Of a DNA stretch of 64,000 nucleotides, positions 61,448 through 64,000 are shown piece after piece. Origin of the DNA: Grammothele lineata (lineage: Eukaryota > Basidiomycota > Agaricomycetes > Polyporales > Polyporaceae); assembly GCA_002150815.3 (NCBI GenBank), contig NDFF03000092.1, positions 310,001-374,000 on the forward strand, read 5' to 3'. Position 1 is the stretch's first letter; each line of letters begins with the position of its first letter. The notes beneath the pieces were generated by a model, which was given only the letters and a program-made list of their open reading frames with translations, was not told the origin of the DNA and did no database searches. The position numbers and the translations under genes are program-made.

Positions 61448-62421
61448 ATATCACTATGCCATTTGGGACAATCGAAGAAAAAGTCTCTGAGTCTACGACC
61501 CGACTCGGACGTGAGCCCCTCGCGGGTATCAACGTTCAGACTGGTGTGGGTCACGTAAACACTCTGTAGCAGATGACAGGAGGGTAAGACTTACATTTTC
61601 CAGTTCTGACCCATTTGAGGACCGTTGAGAGTTGAGTAGGATGATCTACCGAAAAGGAGTGATGGTCGAGCTGAGGATGATGCTGAAAGTTTAAATAGTG
61701 AGCAACCGTGATCCTCCTTAAACGCAAATATTTATGTGTTGCCAATCCGCTACACGTGACGTACACGCCAGACCTTTCTGCATTCGTTGGACAATGACAT
61801 GTCGGACAATCAATATAGTTTTGCCTTTGACTGTACACTCAGCTGCGCAACTGCTATGCACGCACAATGATTCGTGCGCTCCTTCTTGCTATGTCAGCCG
61901 CCGTGAGTACTTATCATCAAGACGGCCCTGTACGGCGACGAACCTGCTCTACTGCACATAGAGCGTACAATGTGTACTCCGATAGGTGCGAGAATAGAAC
62001 ATGGTGAGATGGTCTTTCACAGGAACGCAAAACTAGAGCGAATGAGCGGATGTCAGGTTTGGTCCCGGTCGTGTTCTCGTTTGCACTTCCAACTGCATCA
62101 AGCAAGAAAGCATCGCCGGTGTCGCTCCCGGGGGTGTATCCCGTTAATATGAGCCCTTACGAGCCCCGTCCACCGGCCTATGTGAGAGACGCCAATCCCT
62201 GTGCAGTGTGTACGAGAATCTAGGGGAGAGAGGATAGTAGGCCACATGAAAGTCGCTCGGAAAGACACGAAGTCAGTTAGTCGTATGAACAGGACCCCGA
62301 GGACTGCACAAATCACTCGCGATCACGGGTGCGAGAACAACGCGCTGCAGTGCACGTTGACGCCCGTGCCTCTCTACTCCCCTTGTCCTCCTTCTACTCT
62401 CCTCTCCGGCAGGGTCGCTAT
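61448..62421. promoter_or_regulatory. Region upstream of F-box copy 3 and NUP42-like gene
   Basis: Homology to units 1 and 2 continues to about 61870, including the GGACAAT pair at 61789-61810. Then about 370 bp have no counterpart, before a short homologous block near 62240-62275 (GGCCACATGAAAGTCGC). The final 150 bp serve as promoter and leader of the plus-strand nucleoporin gene. No separate gene is seen. Confidence 0.45.
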
Positions 62422-64000
62422 GGTATGTTCATCCTGAATAGAGACTCAGAATTGTCTGCAAAGTTTTCTTCAGGTTGTGTGTCAGTACTTCCTACGCGGC
62501 ACGTGCAGGTTCGGGAACAGCTGTCGGAACGAACATCCACGCGATGGCCAGAAGCAGGGCGGCGCTTTCGGCAGTACGTTCTTATTATCATGCACGCCCT
62601 CCGCCCCTTATCCTTTCTTCCTCGCACAGACCAGTCATGGGCTGCCCCAACACAAGGCGCACAAGGCGCATCCTCCTCTTCATCTACGTCCACCGTCTCC
62701 CTATTCACGTTCGCACCTCTCTTTCTCTCCCAACACTTCATCTAACGACTTCCCTCGGTCCTTCCCATGGTTTCCCCTACACTCTTCAGCGCCGAGTCGA
62801 TAACGCGCGACCTTGAAAGCGAGAAGCCCAACTGGCCTTTGTCTTCCTATGGCCCTGCGAAGCAACAACCCAATCTCATCGGAGGTCTCGACGACTCGCC
62901 GGAGGAGCTCAGAGTCAAGGCTGTACAGGCAGCTCGTGCTGGCACTACCCAGGACTACGTGAGTCTCTGACCTTCTTTGTGGCCACCTCTGGAAGGATAT
63001 CTGGTAGGGGAAACGTTGGTGGAGTTGTGGTTGTCGCACGTCGTAGACATTTCCCCATAGATTGCCTTTCTTCCCTACCAACGAACGTCCACGGCATCCT
63101 TTGTGTCACTCTACTTCGGGTACCTAATGACCCCTTCTCCAGATGAAGATGGAGTCGGACAAGTTTTCTGCAGCCAATTCTCAGTACACTACCGCCAAGT
63201 CCAACACAACACCCCTCCATTTACACGCTATCAAGAACCACGATGCTCAGGCTTCGGGCGGGACGCCGACACCATTTACCCCCTCGACCTCATCAGTATT
63301 TGGCGGTGGTGGTTCTGCCTTTGGCGGTTCCGGCACTCCTTCTGCATTTGGTGCTCCCGCGTCCACGTCTGTGTTCGGCAAACCATCCGGCTTCGGAGCG
63401 TTCGGAGGAGGCGCAAACTCCAGCAGCGGTTCCGCCTTCGGCTCGACAGGTAACACAACCTCGGCCTTTGGTGCTGGGGGTAACACGACTTCTGCCTTCG
63501 GCCAATCCTCTTTCGGCCAACCGGCGTTCGGTCAGTCTGCGTTTGGCAAGCCTGCCGGCGGCTCTGCCTTCGGTCAACCAGCGCAAGGTGCCACGCCCTC
63601 TGCGTTCGGCGGCGCGTCGTCGGGTCCGACCACGACATCATCTGCATTCGGACAGCCCGCGTCGGGATCCACCTCCACTTTTGGCCAACCAGCCGCGGGT
63701 TCCACCACATCCGCCTTTGGCCAGCCTGCATCAGGCACCACCGCTTCTGCCTTCGGGCAGCCCGCGCAGAACTCCACGACCTCCGCGTTCGGACAATCCG
63801 CGTTCGGGCAATCTGCATTCGGCAAGCCCGCCGCGGGTACTTCCGCCTTCGGCGCCCCTAGCACGACCCCTGCCCCGTCGGCGTTCGGACAGCCCGCACA
63901 GGGCACGACGCCATCCGCGTTCGGCAAGCAGCCCTCCGGCTCAGGCGACACGCCCAGCACCAGCACCTCGTCAGCGTTCGGCGTGCCTCAGCCAGCAACG
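62422..64000 (+). CDS. NUP42: NUP42-like FG nucleoporin (partial, runs off the window)
   Basis: This is an FG-repeat nucleoporin of the cytoplasmic pore face, which in other eukaryotes works with Gle1 in mRNA export. The first exon is just the start codon (62422-62424), followed by GTATGT. Exon 2 (62474-62573) encodes a CCCH zinc finger, VCQYFLRGTCRFGNSCRNEH, as at the N-terminus of NUP42/NUPL2. A later exon (to about 62958) has LESEKPNWPLSSYGPAK and GGLDDSPEELRVKA, the family's conserved middle block. From about 63290 the frame is a dense run of SAFG, FGQPA and FGKP repeats continuing past 64000. Exon limits between 62574 and 63290 are approximate. Confidence 0.85.

Larger units (their letters stand above)
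52782..62290. repeat. Tandem segmental duplication, three units of about 3.47 kb
   Basis: The same marker (TCGCCTCC...ACTCGAG, the end of the glyoxal oxidase frame) recurs at 52782, 56248 and 59734, giving periods of 3466 and 3486 bp. Each unit then has diverged glyoxal-oxidase 3' flank and a minus-strand F-box gene with its upstream region; units 1 and 2 go on to a plus-strand MetAP1-like relic. The third unit is truncated. Homology runs to about 61870, resumes at about 62240-62275, and no MetAP1 copy follows. Copies differ enough that the amplification is not recent. Confidence 0.85.

Overview
The window looks like nuclear DNA of a wood- or litter-decaying basidiomycete (Agaricomycetes). 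Genes are cut by many short introns (about 50-100 bp, GT...AG), coding regions are GC-rich, and the content is typical: a basidiomycete-type sesquiterpene synthase, multi-exon P450s, an AA9 LPMO with a CBM1, a copper-radical glyoxal oxidase, and F-box families. I cannot name the species. Exon structures were built by eye from splice signals, reading frame and family knowledge. For the P450s, terpene synthase, SAP18, LPMO, zinc-finger, hydrolase and glyoxal oxidase genes, the summed exon lengths are exact multiples of three.

Layout. 1-3990: no recognisable gene. 3991-15479: a putative terpenoid cluster with P450 (-), sesquiterpene synthase (+) and P450 (+). 15961-27650: compact housekeeping block with AlkB-like dioxygenase (-) divergent from SAP18 (+), a Ran1-like kinase (-) with an in-frame TGA at the conserved Trp of subdomain IX, and ITPase/HAM1 (-) divergent from SMC5 (+). 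28055-33518: metallo-beta-lactamase-fold hydrolase (-) and an F-box protein (-). 33.5-39.6 kb: gene-poor. 39662-45896: AA9-CBM1 LPMO (+), C2H2 zinc-finger protein (+), MFS sugar transporter (-). 46764-49045: a non-autonomous transposon-like element with 52-bp terminal inverted repeats and possible TGG target duplication. A near-perfect 200-bp inverted repeat sits inside its left terminus, and two mirrored stem-loops follow. 49.6-50.9 kb: unrecognised spliced or decaying gene. 50973-52802: glyoxal oxidase (+). 52782-62.3 kb: a three-copy tandem segmental duplication (period about 3.47 kb). Each unit starts with the last codons of glyoxal oxidase and carries an F-box gene (-); the first two units also carry a broken methionine aminopeptidase 1 copy (+). 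62422-64000: NUP42-like FG nucleoporin (+), cut by the window end.

Functional themes. The synthase and flanking P450s would make and oxidise a sesquiterpene. LPMO, sugar transporter and glyoxal oxidase (an H2O2 source) fit extracellular lignocellulose attack and sugar uptake. AlkB, ITPase and SMC5 are three genome-maintenance genes within 12 kb. The most novel items are the kinase nonsense codon, the amplified glyoxal oxidase/F-box/MetAP1 segment with its chimeric junction, and the nested foldback element whose paired stem-loops differ by compensatory changes.
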